64,000 nt of DNA from Clostridiales bacterium (GCA_902362775.1 CABIXV010000003.1:305385-369384); one strand, 5' to 3'; numbered from the stretch's first letter, positions 1-8,600 are shown. The notes: a model not told the origin generated them from the letters alone. Numbers and translations are program-made.

Positions 1-1010
1 TGGTGGCCTATATGCTGCTAACCCTTGTGGATTTCCGGCTGTTCACCGAAAAAAACTGGCGGCTGCTGTTGGCCTTCAATGTCCTGTTTATCCTCCTGCT
101 CCTCACTCCCCTCGGGACAGACCATGGAATGGGAAATGTAAACTGGCTGTCTATCCCCGGTTTTCCGGTGGATATTCAGCCAAACGAAATCGTCAAGCTG
201 CCCTTCATCCTTCTCCTCTCGCTACAGATCACCCAGATTCAAGAGGAAGGCCGCGACATTAGTTCCCTCCCCTCTCTCATCCAAATCGGCGGTCACACAG
301 TATTTATGCTGGGATTGATTGCCGTTGTCTGTGGAGATATGGGAATGTGCGTCATCTATATGATGATCTTCGTGTTTATGGCCTGGGCCTCAGGCGTCAA
401 ATTGCGGTGGTTTCTCCTTGTGGGCGGTGGCCTGCTGGCCGCGGTAGTCATTCTGTGGCTCTTTGTCCTGCCCGAGACCAGCCTATGGACCGACTACCGG
501 ATTATGCGCTTCCGGGTGGTCTTGGACCACGACCTGGACCCGTTAGGAAAGGGCTATCAACAGAGCCGCTCTATCCTGGCCATTGGTTCGGGTCAACTCT
601 TCGGTCAGGGCTATCTCCAGGGCATCCAGACCCACGCCTCCAACAGCGATGCCCTCCCCGAGCGGTACAACGACTTCATCTTCGCTGTGTGCGGTGAGGA
701 ACTGGGGATGGCAGGCTGTCTGCTCCTGCTGCTGATTTTAGGCGCCGTGGTCTTCCGGTGCCTCTGGGTGGGACGCCACGCCAGCTCTCCCTTTGACGCC
801 TATGTCTGTATCGGTGTCGCCGGGATGCTGCTGGTCCAAATCATATTGAATGTGGGAATGTGTCTCTTTGTCCTGCCTGTCATGGGACTGACGCTCCCCT
901 TCATCAGCTACGGCGGTTCCTCCATTGTCACTCTGTATGCCGCCCTGGGCCTTGTTTCCAGTGTAAAAGCGAGGGCGCTGCCCAGTTGGTTAAAGGACCG
1001 AAGCCTATAA
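1..1010 (+). CDS. SEDS-family peptidoglycan polymerase (FtsW/RodA/SpoVE), 5'-truncated by window edge
   Basis: Polytopic membrane protein of the SEDS family, which polymerises lipid II glycan strands together with a class B PBP during elongation, division or spore cortex synthesis. About 335 residues are readable and the reading frame is open to the left edge. Family members usually have about 370-420 residues, so one or two N-terminal membrane spans lie outside the window, and the GTG at base 3 is probably not the true start. The late family motif GLTLPFISYGGSS and the lipid-facing IQPNEIVKL segment (compare IQPSE) are visible. RodA, FtsW and SpoVE cannot be told apart safely from this part alone. 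A shared terminator follows directly. Confidence 0.9.
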   Translation, partial: VAYMLLTLVDFRLFTEKNWRLLLAFNVLFILLLLTPLGTDHGMGNVNWLSIPGFPVDIQPNEIVKLPFILLLSLQITQIQEEGRDISSLPSLIQIGGHTVFMLGLIAVVCGDMGMCVIYMMIFVFMAWASGVKLRWFLLVGGGLLAAVVILWLFVLPETSLWTDYRIMRFRVVLDHDLDPLGKGYQQSRSILAIGSGQLFGQGYLQGIQTHASNSDALPERYNDFIFAVCGEELGMAGCLLLLLILGAVVFRCLWVGRHASSPFDAYVCIGVAGMLLVQIILNVGMCLFVLPVMGLTLPFISYGGSSIVTLYAALGLVSSVKARALPSWLKDRSL

Positions 1011-1040
1011 AAAGAGCCATCCCGGACGGGATGGCTCTTT
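1011..1040. terminator. Bidirectional intrinsic terminator between SEDS gene and rnfB
   Basis: Perfect 13-bp arms (1011-1023 and 1028-1040) around a 4-nt loop, flanked by A-rich and T-rich tracts on the two sides. It lies between two convergent genes, so it probably ends both transcripts. Confidence 0.85.
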
Positions 1041-1048
1041 TCTTATGA

Positions 1049-1849
1049 TTACTCGGCAGCCGGGACATGGATGACGCCCACAGGGCACTCCTTGACACAC
1101 AGCTGACAGCCAATACACTTGTCCTGGTCGATGCGCGCCAAGTTGTTCTCCACAGTGATAGCCTCCTTGGGGCAGGCCTTGGCACACTTCATGCAACCGA
1201 TACAGCCGGCAGTACAGGCCTTCCGGGTATCGGCACCCTTATCCTTATTCTGGCACAGGACCACGGGCTTACGCTTATGCTCGGGGATGATAGAGATGAC
1301 CGCATTGGGGCAGACAGCGGCACAGGCGCCACAGCCCACACACTTCTCACGGTCCACCTTAGCGATCCCGTCCACGATATGAATGGCATCAAAGGCGCAG
1401 GCACGGGTACAGTCCCCATAGCCCAGACAGCCATACTTACACATACCATCGCCGCCATAGAGGCCCTTGACGGCCTGGCAGCTGTGGATGCCCTCGAACT
1501 CGTAGCGTTTGGAGGTCTTTTCACAGGTGCCGGAACAGGCGACCACCGCTTTCATGGGAGTGGCGGAGCTGGCCTCCACACCCATGATCTCCGCAATGGC
1601 GGCCAGGGACTTCGCCCCGCCGGGGGTACACTTATTGATGGCGTTGCCGTCCTCCACGATGCTCTTGGCGTAGTCGGCACAGCCGGCACAGCCGCAAGCG
1701 CCGCAGTTGGCACCAGCCAAAACGGCGGTAATCTTTTCAACACGCTCGTCCACAGGGACATACATGAAGATAGAGGCGGCCACCAGGATCACCGCGCCGA
1801 TCAAACCGATCACGGTGACGACAATGATTGCAAGGATAATTGGATCCAT
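1049..1849 (-). CDS. rnfB: Rnf complex subunit RnfB, iron-sulfur electron-transfer protein
   Basis: RnfB receives electrons from reduced ferredoxin and passes them into the membrane-bound Rnf complex. The protein has 266 residues: an N-terminal membrane anchor (about 5-30), a first Fe-S module with CGACGCAGC (Cys49, 52, 57), then several ferredoxin-type Cys clusters, including CVGCGACAAVCP, CIGCMKCAKACP and CIGCQLCVKECP. The number of clusters matches the multi-ferredoxin RnfB of clostridia rather than the shorter proteobacterial form. It is the last gene of rnfCDGEAB. The SD AGGAGGGGGAG precedes the ATG. Confidence 0.97.
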   Translation of the reverse strand: MDPIILAIIVVTVIGLIGAVILVAASIFMYVPVDERVEKITAVLAGANCGACGCAGCADYAKSIVEDGNAINKCTPGGAKSLAAIAEIMGVEASSATPMKAVVACSGTCEKTSKRYEFEGIHSCQAVKGLYGGDGMCKYGCLGYGDCTRACAFDAIHIVDGIAKVDREKCVGCGACAAVCPNAVISIIPEHKRKPVVLCQNKDKGADTRKACTAGCIGCMKCAKACPKEAITVENNLARIDQDKCIGCQLCVKECPVGVIHVPAAE

Positions 1850-1867
1850 ATTACTCTCCCCCTCCTA

Positions 1868-2482
1868 TCAGACACGGAAGATGGCTTCCACGATACCGCC
1901 GAAGCCCATAAAGGACAGGGAGGTCATGGCAGCAGCCACCAGAGTGATGGGCAGGCCCTTAAAGCAGGCAGGAGTCACGGCCTGCTCCACACGGCGGCGG
2001 ACGCCGGAGAACAAGACCATAGCTACCAAGAAGCCGATGCCGGCGCCGGCGGCGCAGACGATGGACTCAATGAAGTTGTAGCCGTTGTCAATGTTCAAAA
2101 TGGTCACGCCCAGGATGGTGCAGTTAGTGGTGATCAGGGGCAGATATACGCCCAGTGCCTTATACAGAGCGGGGACAAACTTCTTCAAGAAGTTCTCCAG
2201 CAGCTGTACCAGGATGGCGATGATCAGGATGAACACGATGGTCTGTAGATAGCCCAGGTCCCAGGCCCCGCTGTCAGGGGTCAGCAGGAGCATCTGGATA
2301 GGCCAGGTGGCGGCAGTGGCCACCACCATGACGAAGGTAACGGCCAGGGACATGCCTACGGCGCTGTCCAGCTTCTTGGAGACGCCCAAGAAGGGGCAGA
2401 TACCCAGGAACTTGGCAAGAACGTAGTTGTCGACCAGGATCATGGTAAAGAAGATGCTGGCCAATTTCAGAGCCATTTCCAT
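1868..2482 (-). CDS. rnfA: Rnf complex membrane subunit RnfA
   Basis: Integral membrane subunit of the ion-pumping ferredoxin:NAD+ oxidoreductase, homologous to NqrE and to RnfE next to it. It has 204 residues with about six membrane spans. The conserved segments around NYVLAKFLGICPFLGV and LPLITTNCTILGV carry the two membrane-embedded Cys thought to hold an Fe-S cluster between RnfA and RnfE. The start codon overlaps the rnfE stop (TAATG), implying translational coupling and equal stoichiometry. Confidence 0.97.
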   Translation of the reverse strand: MEMALKLASIFFTMILVDNYVLAKFLGICPFLGVSKKLDSAVGMSLAVTFVMVVATAATWPIQMLLLTPDSGAWDLGYLQTIVFILIIAILVQLLENFLKKFVPALYKALGVYLPLITTNCTILGVTILNIDNGYNFIESIVCAAGAGIGFLVAMVLFSGVRRRVEQAVTPACFKGLPITLVAAAMTSLSFMGFGGIVEAIFRV

Positions 2483-3168
2483 TACGCATTACCCCCTTCC
2501 TCGACCTGAGCAGGCGCGGCGGCCTTCTTAGGACGGGTGGTCAGCCAGGTGGCGGCGGCCATCATGACACCAAAGACGAAGAAGCCGCCGGGAGCGCTGG
2601 TCATCAGAGAGAAGGTATCGATGGACTCCGGGATCACCTGGATGGCAAAATCGGCGCCCAGAGCGGGAATCAGGCTGCCCAAGCCGGCCATCCAAGTACC
2701 GGAACCTAGGATCTCACGGATAGAGCCCATGATAGTCAGGGTAATGGTAAAGCCAATGCCCATGCCGATACCGTCCAGAGCGGAGTCCACGATGCCGTTC
2801 TTGGAGGCGAACATCTCGGCACGACCCAGGATGATGCAGTTGACCACGATCAGGGGCAGATACACACCCAGCGCCTTATCCAAATCGGGCACGAATGCCT
2901 TGACCAACATCTGCACCACAGACACGAAACCGGCGATAACAGTAATATAGCAGGGGATACGGACCTGGTCAGGGATGACCTTCCGCAGAGCGGAAATAAC
3001 CACGTTGGAGCACAGCAGCACAAAGGTAGCCGCCAGACCCATACCGATGCCATTGGAGGCCATAGTAGAGGTGGCCAAAGTGGGGCAGGTACCCAAGACC
3101 AACCGGAGAACAGGGTTCTCATTCAAAAAACCGTTGGTTAAAATATGAAGTTTATTATTACTACTCAT
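2482..3168 (-). CDS. rnfE: Rnf complex membrane subunit RnfE
   Basis: Integral membrane subunit of Rnf, homologous to NqrD and paralogous to RnfA. It has 228 residues with about six spans. The motifs NPVLRLVLGTCPTLA and LPLIVVNCIILGRAE carry the conserved intramembrane Cys pair expected in RnfE. The C-terminus ends in a charged, Ala/Pro-rich cytoplasmic tail. It sits between rnfG (17 nt upstream) and rnfA (overlapping stop/start), the usual clostridial order. Confidence 0.97.
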   Translation of the reverse strand: MSSNNKLHILTNGFLNENPVLRLVLGTCPTLATSTMASNGIGMGLAATFVLLCSNVVISALRKVIPDQVRIPCYITVIAGFVSVVQMLVKAFVPDLDKALGVYLPLIVVNCIILGRAEMFASKNGIVDSALDGIGMGIGFTITLTIMGSIREILGSGTWMAGLGSLIPALGADFAIQVIPESIDTFSLMTSAPGGFFVFGVMMAAATWLTTRPKKAAAPAQVEEGGNA

Positions 3169-3184
3169 CTTGACTCACCGCCTT

Positions 3185-3718
3185 TCAAGGAATCTGGTTA
3201 TAGGCGTCGATGGCGGAGTTCACAGCGTTGTTCACCGCACGACTGGAAATAGTGGCGCCGGAATAGGCGTCCACATCGGTACCCAGGACCAGGGCCTGAG
3301 TGGCAGGCAGGCCGCTGTAATTGGCCTGATACTCGCTGTTTTCCGTCACATTGCTGCCGATGCCCTTGGTCTCGGCGGCTTCGGTGACCTTGATCTGCTT
3401 GATGGTGTCATCGGGATTGAAGGCCACCATGACAGTGACCGTCCCACCGTAGCCCTTGGCAGAGCAAGTAATCACAGTGCCCACTCCATTATCCGCGGTG
3501 TAGATGTCAGACACGTTCTCCACCGCGACACCCTCCACCTTGGTGAAGTTATCCGCGTCAGGCAGCAGCTCCTTCCTGGCCTGCTCCTGTGCCACACGGG
3601 TGGCCTCGTCAATGATGGGCTTTGTTACCTTGTTCGTAGCGGCCAGAGCCCCGGTGACGATGATACAGATGACCACCAGCACCACGATGGGCTTAAATAC
3701 GCGATTCCAGTTGCTCAT
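3185..3718 (-). CDS. rnfG: Rnf complex FMN-binding subunit RnfG
   Basis: RnfG carries a covalently bound FMN outside the membrane and relays electrons within Rnf. The 177 residues comprise one N-terminal membrane span (about 9-27) and an FMN-binding domain. The flavinylation motif SGAT lies at 153-156, so Thr156 is the predicted attachment site. Attachment normally needs an ApbE-type flavin transferase, which is not encoded in this window. The ATG overlaps the rnfD stop (ATGA), so translation is coupled. Confidence 0.97.
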   Translation of the reverse strand: MSNWNRVFKPIVVLVVICIIVTGALAATNKVTKPIIDEATRVAQEQARKELLPDADNFTKVEGVAVENVSDIYTADNGVGTVITCSAKGYGGTVTVMVAFNPDDTIKQIKVTEAAETKGIGSNVTENSEYQANYSGLPATQALVLGTDVDAYSGATISSRAVNNAVNSAIDAYNQIP

Positions 3719-4659
3719 TTCGCGGCACCTCCCTTTTTCACCTTGGCGATACCCAGCTTATCCTGACGGGTGTTGACCTCGATATAGGGGACCAGCAGAT
3801 TCATCAGCAGGATGGCGAAGGACACGCCCTCATTCATCGTACCCAGGAAGCGGATCGCGCAGGTGATGATGCCCAGGCCCAGGCCGAAGATTATCTTGCC
3901 CTTGTTGGTGGTAGGGGAAGTGACATAGTCAGTGGCCATAAAGAAGGCGCCCAGCATCAGGCCGCCAGAGAGCAGCTGCACGATGGGGTCCCGGCCAGCG
4001 ACCAGGGACAGGACAGCCACAGTGGCCAGATAAGTAACCGGGATGACCGGGCTAATGACCTTGGTAGCGATTAGATAGATGCCGCCGATCAGAATTGTGA
4101 TGGCGCAGGTCTCGCCCAGGACGCCGCCGTGATTGCCCAGCAGCAAAGTCACATACTCACTGGAGCCCAGCTGGTCAAAAACGGCCAGCGGAGTAGCGGA
4201 GGCCAGAGCGTCAATCCCATTCTCAGGCTTGGGGTAGCTGGCCATACGGCTGGCAAAGCCAACCGCAAGAGCGATACGGGCCACAATGGCGGGATTGGCG
4301 AAGTTGTAGCCCATGCCGCCGAAGAGCTGCTTCACGATAACGATGGCGATAAAGGCACCCACGATAGCCATCCACCAAGGCAGGCTGGCGGGCAGGTTAA
4401 AGGCCAGCAGGAGGCCAGTCACGACGGCGGAGAAATCAGCGATGGGTACCTCACGGCCCACCATCTTGCAGTAGCCCCACTCAAAGAAAACACAGGCGGC
4501 TACGGTGATAGCGGTAAGGATAAGGGAATTAATTCCAAAAATAAACACAGAAGCGATCAGCGTGGGCACCAGGGCAATACAGACCCGCTGCATAATCTTC
4601 TGGGTGGAGTCCGCGCTGGTGATATGGGGCGCGGCGGTGACGATCAGTTTGTTGGCCAT
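3715..4659 (-). CDS. rnfD: Rnf complex membrane flavoprotein RnfD
   Basis: Membrane subunit of Rnf homologous to NqrB, carrying a covalent FMN. It has 314 residues from the ATG at 4659, with about eight to ten spans. The motif DALASATPL contains the SAT flavinylation site (Thr156 from this start). I prefer this ATG to the GTG one codon earlier because it leaves eight bases after the GGAGGT ribosome-binding site. It overlaps the rnfC stop as TGATG. Confidence 0.96.
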   Translation of the reverse strand: MANKLIVTAAPHITSADSTQKIMQRVCIALVPTLIASVFIFGINSLILTAITVAACVFFEWGYCKMVGREVPIADFSAVVTGLLLAFNLPASLPWWMAIVGAFIAIVIVKQLFGGMGYNFANPAIVARIALAVGFASRMASYPKPENGIDALASATPLAVFDQLGSSEYVTLLLGNHGGVLGETCAITILIGGIYLIATKVISPVIPVTYLATVAVLSLVAGRDPIVQLLSGGLMLGAFFMATDYVTSPTTNKGKIIFGLGLGIITCAIRFLGTMNEGVSFAILLMNLLVPYIEVNTRQDKLGIAKVKKGGAAK

Positions 4660-5969
4660 CACTTCTTACCTCCATTCTTCATCATGATCTTAGCCAGGGC
4701 GATGGAGGGTGCCAGAGGCCGCTTTGCGGGGCAGACAAAGGAACAAGTGCCGCAGCTCATGCACAGGTCGGCGTTGAGCTGCTGGAGCAGTTCCACGTTG
4801 CCGTCGTTATAGGCCTGGACGATCTCCTTGGCGGACAGGCCCAGAGGGCAGGCGTTGGTACACCGGCCACAGTGGATGCAGTTTGTGGCCTTGGGGATGT
4901 GGGCCCACTTCTTGGAGAAGGCCAGAACAGCGTTGTTGTTTTTCAGGACCGGCTGGGACAGATCAGCGATGCAGTTGCCCATCATAGGGCCGCCATAGAG
5001 CACCTTGCCGGGCTCGTCGGTAAAGCCGCCGCAGAAATCCAACAGCTCCTGGACAGGAGTGCCGATGATGACCTCGACGTTCTTGGGCTCTTTGACGATG
5101 TCGCCGTCCACCGTGAGGCGCTTGGTGACCAGAGGCATGCCGGTCTCCAGATACTTGCCCACAAAGGCCACAGAGGTAACGTTCATGACGATAACCCCCA
5201 CGTCAGAGGGCAGGCCGGGGAAGGGAACTTCCCGTCCGGTGCAATTCTCAATCAGGACTTTCTCAGCGCCCTGGGGATAGCGGCAGGGCAGCTCCTTGAC
5301 CTCGACACCGGGCATATCAATGGCATCCTTCATCTTGGCGATTGCCTGGGGCTTATTTCCCTCGATGCCGATGACGCACTTTTTGATGTCCAGATACTTC
5401 ATGACTGCCTTGATACCGCCCAGGATGAAGTGGGTGTCCTCGATCAGGCAGCGGTTGTCAGAAGTGATGTACGGCTCACACTCAGCGCCATTGATCACCA
5501 GAGTGTCGATCTCATCCAGATTCTTAGGCGCCAGCTTGACCGCAGTGGGGAAGCCGGCTCCGCCCAGTCCAACCAGGCCACTGGCCCGGATGGCGTCCTG
5601 GAAAGACTTTAGGTCTGTCACCACCGGGGGCGCCACGGCGGGGTCCACCTTCTGCTCCCCGTCTGGAATGATGACCACGGCGGTCTGGGCCGCGCCATTG
5701 GGAGCGGTAATGGTGACGATGCTGTCCACGGTGCCGGATACGCCGGAGTGGATGTCGCTGGACACGAAGCCTCCGGCCTTGCCTACCACGGTACCTACAT
5801 ACACCTGATCGCCCTTGGCCACGGCGGGGGCAGCCGGAGCGCCAATGTGCTGTCCCATGGACAGAACGATCTTAGACGGCAGCGGCATCACTACCGTTTC
5901 AAGGTTGGAAGTCCTTTTTTCATGAGGGACTCCCGCACCTTGCGCGGAACGTTTGAGAAATTTACTCAT
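4659..5969 (-). CDS. rnfC: Rnf complex NADH/FMN-binding subunit RnfC
   Basis: RnfC is the soluble subunit where NAD+ is reduced; it has an NqrF/Nuo51-like fold. The 436 residues show the glycine-rich nucleotide-site motif GLGGAGFPT (134-142) and two [4Fe-4S] ferredoxin clusters: Cys364/367/370/374 (CIHCGRCTNACP) and Cys403/406/409/413 (CMSCGTCSFVCP). It is the first gene of the operon, as is usual in clostridia. The SD GGAGGT lies about ten bases before the ATG. Confidence 0.97.
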   Translation of the reverse strand: MSKFLKRSAQGAGVPHEKRTSNLETVVMPLPSKIVLSMGQHIGAPAAPAVAKGDQVYVGTVVGKAGGFVSSDIHSGVSGTVDSIVTITAPNGAAQTAVVIIPDGEQKVDPAVAPPVVTDLKSFQDAIRASGLVGLGGAGFPTAVKLAPKNLDEIDTLVINGAECEPYITSDNRCLIEDTHFILGGIKAVMKYLDIKKCVIGIEGNKPQAIAKMKDAIDMPGVEVKELPCRYPQGAEKVLIENCTGREVPFPGLPSDVGVIVMNVTSVAFVGKYLETGMPLVTKRLTVDGDIVKEPKNVEVIIGTPVQELLDFCGGFTDEPGKVLYGGPMMGNCIADLSQPVLKNNNAVLAFSKKWAHIPKATNCIHCGRCTNACPLGLSAKEIVQAYNDGNVELLQQLNADLCMSCGTCSFVCPAKRPLAPSIALAKIMMKNGGKK

Positions 5970-6196
5970 TCAGATTTCGACCTCCCTATACTGCAATCGC
6001 TGGAACTGTGGAGCCTGGACACGCATTTTATACGGTCCCCCTCTTCCCTCCTGACAGGAACTGGAAACCACTGGGGGACCCCGCCCCTCTATCATACCCA
6101 TGCCCCGCGGCGTCCGAGTTCAGCGGACGCACGACAAAACCCGCCGGACCCCGTTTCTCCTGTAAAACAAGTCCGTCGGTTCTGCTTGCGGGCTTT
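5970..6196 (-). other. Long untranslated leader of the rnf operon
   Basis: No credible gene lies here. The stretch is transcribed as a leader of about 220 nt if the promoter at 6197-6225 is used. It contains a perfect 7-bp hairpin GCGTCCG...CGGACGC (near 6111-6131). I recognise no known riboswitch class and see no TTGTTAA-type Rex half-sites. Confidence 0.5.
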
Positions 6197-6225
6197 ATCA
6201 TACACCTTTTATGGAAAAATTGCAA
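6197..6225 (-). promoter_or_regulatory. Predicted SigA promoter of the rnf operon
   Basis: On the minus strand, TTGCAA (6220-6225) is separated by exactly 17 bases from TATGAT (6197-6202). It is the best promoter match upstream of rnfC. Confidence 0.6.
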
Positions 6226-6357
6226 GATTGATTTCGAAAAAAACGACCTGTTTCCCGAGCATTCTTCCCCCTCTCCCAAAGGATTTCACCCCACCGGCAT
6301 TTCCTTCTCTTCCATAGCCGCACCCCAGGCACAGGCTTGTCCGCGTTGACCATAAAA

Positions 6358-6387
6358 GAGGCGCGGGCCCTCTCAGGTCCGCGCCTC
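6358..6387 (-). terminator. Intrinsic terminator after the 51-residue peptide gene
   Basis: Arms GAGGCGCGG (6358-6366) and CCGCGCCTC (6379-6387) with a 12-nt loop. On the minus strand a T run follows. Confidence 0.75.
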
Positions 6388-6409
6388 CCGATCAATCTGG
6401 ATCGCCTGG

Positions 6410-6565
6410 TCAGCAGCCACAGCCGCAGCCGTTGTTATTGTTACAGCCACAGCCATTGTTGCAGCCACAGCTATTGCCCCAGCCGCCGCAGCAGAACAGG
6501 ATGATGATCAGAATGATGATCCACAGGCAGCCTCCGCCGCCCCAACCGTTATTGCAGCACCCCAT
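6410..6565 (-). CDS. 51-residue Cys/Gly/Asn-rich single-span peptide
   Basis: A 52-codon frame starts at an ATG eight bases after AGGAGG and ends in TGA just before a terminator, so it forms a complete monocistronic unit. The product begins MGCCNNGWGGGG, continues with a hydrophobic span CLWIIILIIILFCC, and ends in a tail of alternating Cys, Gly and Asn (GCGCNNNNGCGCGC). About ten residues are Cys. Small Gly/Cys-rich one-span proteins of this type occur in Firmicutes and some are linked to spores (YjcZ-like), but I cannot assign this one to a family. The length and repeat-like codons (aac/aat, tgc/tgt, ggc) explain why gene callers may miss it. Confidence 0.75.
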   Translation of the reverse strand: MGCCNNGWGGGGCLWIIILIIILFCCGGWGNSCGCNNGCGCNNNNGCGCGC

Positions 6566-6657
6566 TTGAAGTACCTCCTGATATGAAGTTCTGAGAGGGG
6601 CTGTTTGCCGCTCTCAATCTCATCATATGCGGAGGGGGCGGATGGGTTCTGCCTATG

Positions 6658-7764
6658 TCAGATAATTTTTTCCGCGAAGGCACGCAGCATCGTGGCCACT
6701 TCAGCCCGGTTAGCGCTCTTTTGTGGACTGAGCGTCAGGCTGTCGGCAGAAGAACTGCTGATGATTCCCTCCGCCACAGCCCAGGACAGGGCATTATAAG
6801 CCCAGTCGCTGGCCTGCCCCAGGTCCTGATACCCGGACAGGTCGGCCCCCTCAGCCGCTTCCAGCCCAAGGTAACTCGTGGTGAAGCTGTACAGCAGCGC
6901 CGCCACCTGCTGGCGGGTCACTTGCTGCTCCGGGCTGAAGGTGTCTGCTCCTGTTCCAGCTGTAATTCCCTGCTCCGCGCCCCACTTCACATAAGGGGCA
7001 TACCAGGCACTCTCCGGCACGTCGGCAAAGGTGACACTGGCGCGCTCCAGCTCCTCTTTCGGCGCTCCAGCCATCTGGTAGAGCACCGTCATCAGCATAG
7101 CTCGGTTCATAGCTGAACTCGGTCCAAAGTGGTGCTCGTCCATCCCCGAAAACAGTGTGTTTCGGTACACATAATCTACGGGAGCGTAGTACCAATCCGT
7201 CTGGCATACATCATAGAAGGGCATCGGATCCTCTCTGCCGTCTTCCAGGGCATAGACGCCCTGGAGCCCCAACTGGGCCGCCCCGGACAGGACCGTTACA
7301 CTGGCCACAGTATTCTCTCCCACCAGGTAGCGGTGTCCGGAGGTCAGGCGGGCCCCGGAGGCCAGCTCTATTCCGTCTGTCACATCTATGAAAGCCCCGT
7401 CGTGAGAAACGGAGGCGGCTCCGTTCATCAACATGACTCCAGCCCCAGTGGTCAGTGTCATCTCATCGCCATCCGACCAATCTCTGGCCTGGAGCGTGGC
7501 GCTGTATGCGCCGCTCTCTTCGCCGGCCAGTTGCGCCAGATAGCCCTGATGCAGGTTATCGAGGCCTTTTTTGCTCTCCTCGTAAGTGCCCTGTAAGGCT
7601 TTTTCCGCAGCTTCGTTTCCAGTAGACACAGCCTTGGGCACAAAAGTCCCGGTCAGATAGCTGAGGCTGATCAGGCTGTCGCCCCCCGAAAGGGCATAAG
7701 CGCCGCAGGCCAGCATACCCAGCAGCATCACACCGCACAGCAGGCCGATCACAGGCCTTCTCAT
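6658..7764 (-). CDS. Secreted SLH-domain protein coupled to rex
   Basis: The 368 residues comprise an N-terminal signal peptide or anchor (about 5-25), a short helical region, a middle domain with a FecR-like look (GDEMTLTTGAGVML...) and three C-terminal SLH repeats. The SLH repeats (for example FADVPESAWYAPYVKWGAEQ) anchor proteins non-covalently to pyruvylated secondary cell-wall polymers. The middle domain may sense or bind something, but its ligand is unknown. The start ATGA overlaps the stop of rex, so the two genes are translationally coupled, an odd pairing of a redox regulator with a surface protein. Confidence 0.85.
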   Translation of the reverse strand: MRRPVIGLLCGVMLLGMLACGAYALSGGDSLISLSYLTGTFVPKAVSTGNEAAEKALQGTYEESKKGLDNLHQGYLAQLAGEESGAYSATLQARDWSDGDEMTLTTGAGVMLMNGAASVSHDGAFIDVTDGIELASGARLTSGHRYLVGENTVASVTVLSGAAQLGLQGVYALEDGREDPMPFYDVCQTDWYYAPVDYVYRNTLFSGMDEHHFGPSSAMNRAMLMTVLYQMAGAPKEELERASVTFADVPESAWYAPYVKWGAEQGITAGTGADTFSPEQQVTRQQVAALLYSFTTSYLGLEAAEGADLSGYQDLGQASDWAYNALSWAVAEGIISSSSADSLTLSPQKSANRAEVATMLRAFAEKII

Positions 7765-8429
7765 TGTGGCTCCCCCTTCTTCTCTTCCTCCCGATCCTCC
7801 CGCTGGGTAATCATGTAGCTCAGAGCCAAAAGGCTGTCAGAAAAATGGACCGATTCCACCACCACATCATCCCGAACACAGGATATCTCATAGTTTGTAA
7901 AATTCCAGATGCCGCGAACTCCGGCGGCCACCAGCCGGTCCCCCATCTCCTGGGCAGCGGCGATGGGCACTGTCAGCAGGCCTACGCTCACTTGGTTTTC
8001 CCCCAAAAAGGCCTCCAGGGAATCCGCATGATAGACAGGCACCCCAGCGATTCTGGTCCCCACCACCCGCTCATTTACGTCAAAAGCGGCCAAAAGCTGA
8101 AAGCCGTTACTGGAAAATTTAAAATTTTCTATGATAGCCCGGCCTAGGTTGCCGGTCCCCAGCACCACAATGGTATGGCCCTGATTAATGCCCAAAATAT
8201 CACCGATCTCCTCTTTCAGGCTGTCCACCTTATATCCATAGCCCTGCTGCCCAAAACCACCGAAGCAGAACAAATCTTGGCGGATTTGAGAAGCGGTCAG
8301 TCCCATGGATTTCCCTAAGGCATTGGAGGATATCCGGACAACGCCGGACTCCTGAAGCTCTGAGAGCTGTCGGTAGTATCTGGGCAGGCGGCGTATCACC
8401 GCCGTTGATACTCGGGTATTTCGTTTCAT
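7761..8429 (-). CDS. rex: Redox-sensing transcriptional repressor Rex
   Basis: Rex is a dimeric repressor whose DNA binding responds to the NADH/NAD+ ratio; in clostridia it controls fermentation and energy genes. The 222 residues show an N-terminal winged helix (about 1-80, with SQIRQDLFCFGGFG, close to the canonical SQIRKDLSYFGEFG) and a Rossmann domain with the dinucleotide motif GTGNLG (91-96). The C-terminal helix that swaps between subunits is present (SDSLLALSYM), followed by a charged tail. It is the first gene of a two-gene unit with the SLH protein. I could not find a clear Rex operator in front of it. Confidence 0.95.
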   Translation of the reverse strand: MKRNTRVSTAVIRRLPRYYRQLSELQESGVVRISSNALGKSMGLTASQIRQDLFCFGGFGQQGYGYKVDSLKEEIGDILGINQGHTIVVLGTGNLGRAIIENFKFSSNGFQLLAAFDVNERVVGTRIAGVPVYHADSLEAFLGENQVSVGLLTVPIAAAQEMGDRLVAAGVRGIWNFTNYEISCVRDDVVVESVHFSDSLLALSYMITQREDREEEKKGEPQ

Positions 8430-8546
8430 AGCTTTCGCCTCATCTGCACAACCTCCCCTATACAGCGGAGGCCACTGGATATGATGTTTTTATATAGTTT
8501 ACCTGATTGCCCCCCCTTGTGTCAAATCCTTTTACGACTCAAAAGA

Positions 8547-8572
8547 CCCAGGGACGATTCGTCGTCCCTGGG
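8547..8572 (-). terminator. Intrinsic terminator of the AGCS symporter gene
   Basis: Perfect 11-bp arms (8547-8557 and 8562-8572) with a 4-nt loop. On the minus strand, TTTT follows closely. Confidence 0.85.
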
Positions 8573-8600
8573 CCTTTTATTGGCAGAAAGCCTGCCAGAT

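Noticed and set aside
1067..2248. 393-codon open frame on the plus strand opposite rnfB/rnfA
   Set aside because: It is antisense to two certain genes, has no ribosome-binding site, and its product is low-complexity (His/Gly/Asp/Thr-rich), as expected of an antisense frame in G+C-rich DNA.
6410..6565. Alternating Cys/Asn/Gly codons considered as a mere simple repeat
   Set aside because: The frame has a well-spaced SD, a membrane span between two Cys-rich ends and a terminator, so a coding gene explains it better.
8430..8546. Search for a Rex operator in front of rex
   Set aside because: No TTGTTAA-N4-TTAACAA-like site is visible; the TTGACA at 8520-8525 is 23 bases from the nearest TATATA, so even the promoter is unclear.
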